DNA from: Mactromeris polynyma
Lineage: Eukaryota; Mollusca; Bivalvia; Venerida; Mactridae
DNA: 64,000 nt
Assembly (NCBI GenBank): GCA_032209605.1
Contig: JASFXZ010000001.1
Span: 33,298,619-33,362,618 of the forward strand
Direction of reading: 5' to 3'
Within the stretch, counting starts at the first letter, position 1, and each line of letters opens with the position of its first letter. The notes under the pieces were generated by a model. The model saw nothing but the letters and a program-made list of their open reading frames with translations. It ran no database searches and had not been told where the DNA came from. The position numbers were made by a program, and so were the translations under genes. Positions 61,674 to 64,000 of the stretch are shown here, in pieces.

Positions 61674-64000
61674 ATCTACAAAATAACGCAATTCATTGTT
61701 TTATATTCCATGCCACAAGCTAGCATTGTGGTTGAACATAGGTCTGTTTTCGATGTATAATTTGATGGTATGATAGTGTTCACAGGACTGTACAATAAGA
61801 CTCTGATGTGATTTCTGTGTTTACACATGTATGTAAAAATCAGTTTTCAGGAGGAAGTTAAACATGTACTATAAGTTAAAGGCATTGAGAATATATGTAT
61901 TTACTCGAGCTTCATATTTTGACAGTTTTGTGACAGAGACTGTTTTTCTGTTGGTAAAATGTTAAGTATGTCATTGTTTACATGGCAATTCTGTAATCAG
62001 CATGGAAGTCGGTGGACCACTATATGTATAATAGTACATTTTTAAATACAAATACTTAATTCTGTAATGATAGAATATAACACATATGTACATATCATTC
62101 ATTATAACAAAATCTTGCATTGATGACATAATGCTCCTTGAGATCAAGCAGCTATTGCATAATAACTGTTCATTAACAATGATATGTCTCTGTCATACTA
62201 ATTAATCTGCTTACTTGTTCAGTGTATCACTTGTATCTTTTCTATGAAAGGCATTTACACAGTAAAATTCAATTGTGTGAAAGCTATCTCTGTAATAGGT
62301 TATGAATTCTGTCCTGCTTAACTCAATATGCATTTATAGTCAATACCTTGAATTTCACTTGTTGATTTTGAATGTAGGTGTCTTAATTTAGTATTTTTGT
62401 GAAATGTTTTCCTGTTTAATTGTGTTACCTGAAGATAGCTGATTCAATCATTATCATAATGTGTTATCACAAAATCACTGTCAGTACTGAACAGCATCAC
62501 ACAGAAAGACCTTCAAACTGATTGGAGGGACATGTTACCCGAGAGACACAACAAGTGGAAGAGAGCTTTGTGTATCAGCTGACTGTTGCTCAGATCTGTA
62601 GTTAGATGGTCCAGACCCATGTTAGCGTGTTCCCCTCTGAAGGCTTTTATTGTTGCTGTGTATATATATATATACAACATTATTACAACATGACTTTGTT
62701 TGTTTTGTTGTTAGCAGGGCCAGATTTTTTTCTCATTTGTGGAAAACAATGTTTTAGTAGGTATGATTAAAACAATCAAATGTATGGCTGGTTTATAGAT
62801 GTATATATACTATGCAACTGGCATTTGCATGACAACTGGTTGTATATGGTTGCTATGACAACATGTGAACAAAGTGATTGAACTTTCGGTACATTTTCTT
62901 TTATTTAACTTCTAATATATGAGTAGCTGCATAGTTAACCTAAAAAGATGTATGTGAAATACCATATTTGAAATACTGGTTACCTAGCAATTATTATGAA
63001 CTTCTCAATTTGTAATTCGAACTTCCATGAAATATCCTCACTATTCTATTGATGTGATTATGGCTACAAATGCTTAATTCATTACTTGATAGTGTTTTCT
63101 ATAATGCCTGTAGTTATAAATGGTCTACAAATCAGATGTGAAGACTTTAAAACATGATTTTGTTATTGTGGAATGCTTTTTTGCCTTTTCTAATATGAAA
63201 CATTCCTCTTACTGTTGTCTAATTTATTGTAAAAAAAATATGTATGTTCAAACTTTATAATATTGTAAACCTAACTATATAATAATTTTGTATAAATATT
63301 ATATACAAAATATTTTAAATATTTTCTAACTATAGCTGATTCTGCTGTTTGCTTATTATCTTTCCATCTTGTATTGTCTGTTAACTTTATTTTTATGGAG
63401 AATGAAATTGTCCTCAAAAAGTTATCAGCTTACATTTCGTTCTGAAATGTGTCTGGCAGTTCTAGTTGGGTTTAGATAAATGTGATCTGTGCAGTTTAAC
63501 ATATTTTATATAAGCATTGAATACAGACTGTTAAAACTGTACATACATGTTTGTGTTAATTGACAATCGACGTCTCTAATCCTGTTCTGTAAAAAGCCAG
63601 TTATAGCTTACTTCTAAAAGCAAGCATTGTCTGACAGCCTGCTTTGTCATGGCTGATTGAAGTCTTTTATATAGCTTCTACATTCTACCTTTTCATCTGT
63701 TGTTTATATTCTTGTAAAATATGAAATAATATTTGACATATTTGTTCTTCTGATATATATATACAGTGTATATGTATTGCTGTAGTTGCATGTATTTCTC
63801 ATTCGGGTTTTTTGTCAGTGTTATATTTTCTTGTTACTAAGGGCTACTGTATGTATCAAGATATATAAAGTGCTATAACTGAATAATTTTATGTAAATAA
63901 TTGTTTTTTTTGTACCATTTGGAAATGCAGTTTGTACCGATTGTTCAGTATACTCGGTGTATTATTTTGAAACAGGCTCTCGCCGACTTATTGCTGTATT
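61674..64000 (+). other. MEK 3' UTR and downstream flank
   Basis: AT-rich with no other gene seen. I found no clear AATAAA; an ATTAAA occurs at 62766-62771. The end of the transcript cannot be placed. Confidence 0.4.

Overview
The window is animal nuclear DNA: AT-rich, with spliced genes on both strands, GT-AG introns, dense satellites and small DNA transposons. Frequent 'acatgta' words, intronic repeats carrying 'gtcaagggc(c/t)ataact' and 'ggacggac', and the protein sequences suggest a lophotrochozoan, most likely a bivalve mollusc. That placement is inference; nothing here identifies the species.

Four protein-coding genes were rebuilt exon by exon, each in a single continuous frame. (1) Minus strand, 389-4263: an ER-membrane bZIP transcription factor of the CREB3/CREB3L (OASIS) family with two possible first exons. 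(2) Plus strand, 10088-19134: a 13-exon gene for a 691-residue coiled-coil protein I do not recognise. (3) Minus strand, 21624-25586: ribosomal protein uL22/RPL17, six coding exons plus a 5' UTR intron. (4) Plus strand, 36366-61673: MAP2K1/2 (MEK1/2), the kinase that phosphorylates ERK, spread over 25 kb. It has two homologous, apparently mutually exclusive exons at 51156-51241 and 52512-52624. The four genes share no pathway that the sequence shows; this is an ordinary metazoan gene neighbourhood, not an operon.

The rest is repeat-rich. 5.0-8.1 kb holds a LINE endonuclease fragment, a dispersed repeat and a roughly 172-bp satellite. 28.0-34.9 kb, between RPL17 and MEK, is a nest of elements: a dispersed family in several copies, a MITE-like inverted repeat, a 35-bp satellite, two copies of a tiny palindromic element and an internally deleted mariner. 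The MEK introns hold three unrelated minisatellites (49, 43 and 38/44 bp), a Tc1-like element, a terminal-inverted-repeat element inserted inside one minisatellite, and several foldback elements.

Most promising observations: the MEK alternative exon pair, which swaps the proline-rich insert of the kinase; the alternative activation-domain exons of the CREB3L gene, with a perfect UPR element next to its start; the unrecognised coiled-coil gene; and several small terminal-inverted-repeat elements whose ends and TA target duplications can be read directly. I saw no CRISPR array, prokaryotic gene cluster or virus.
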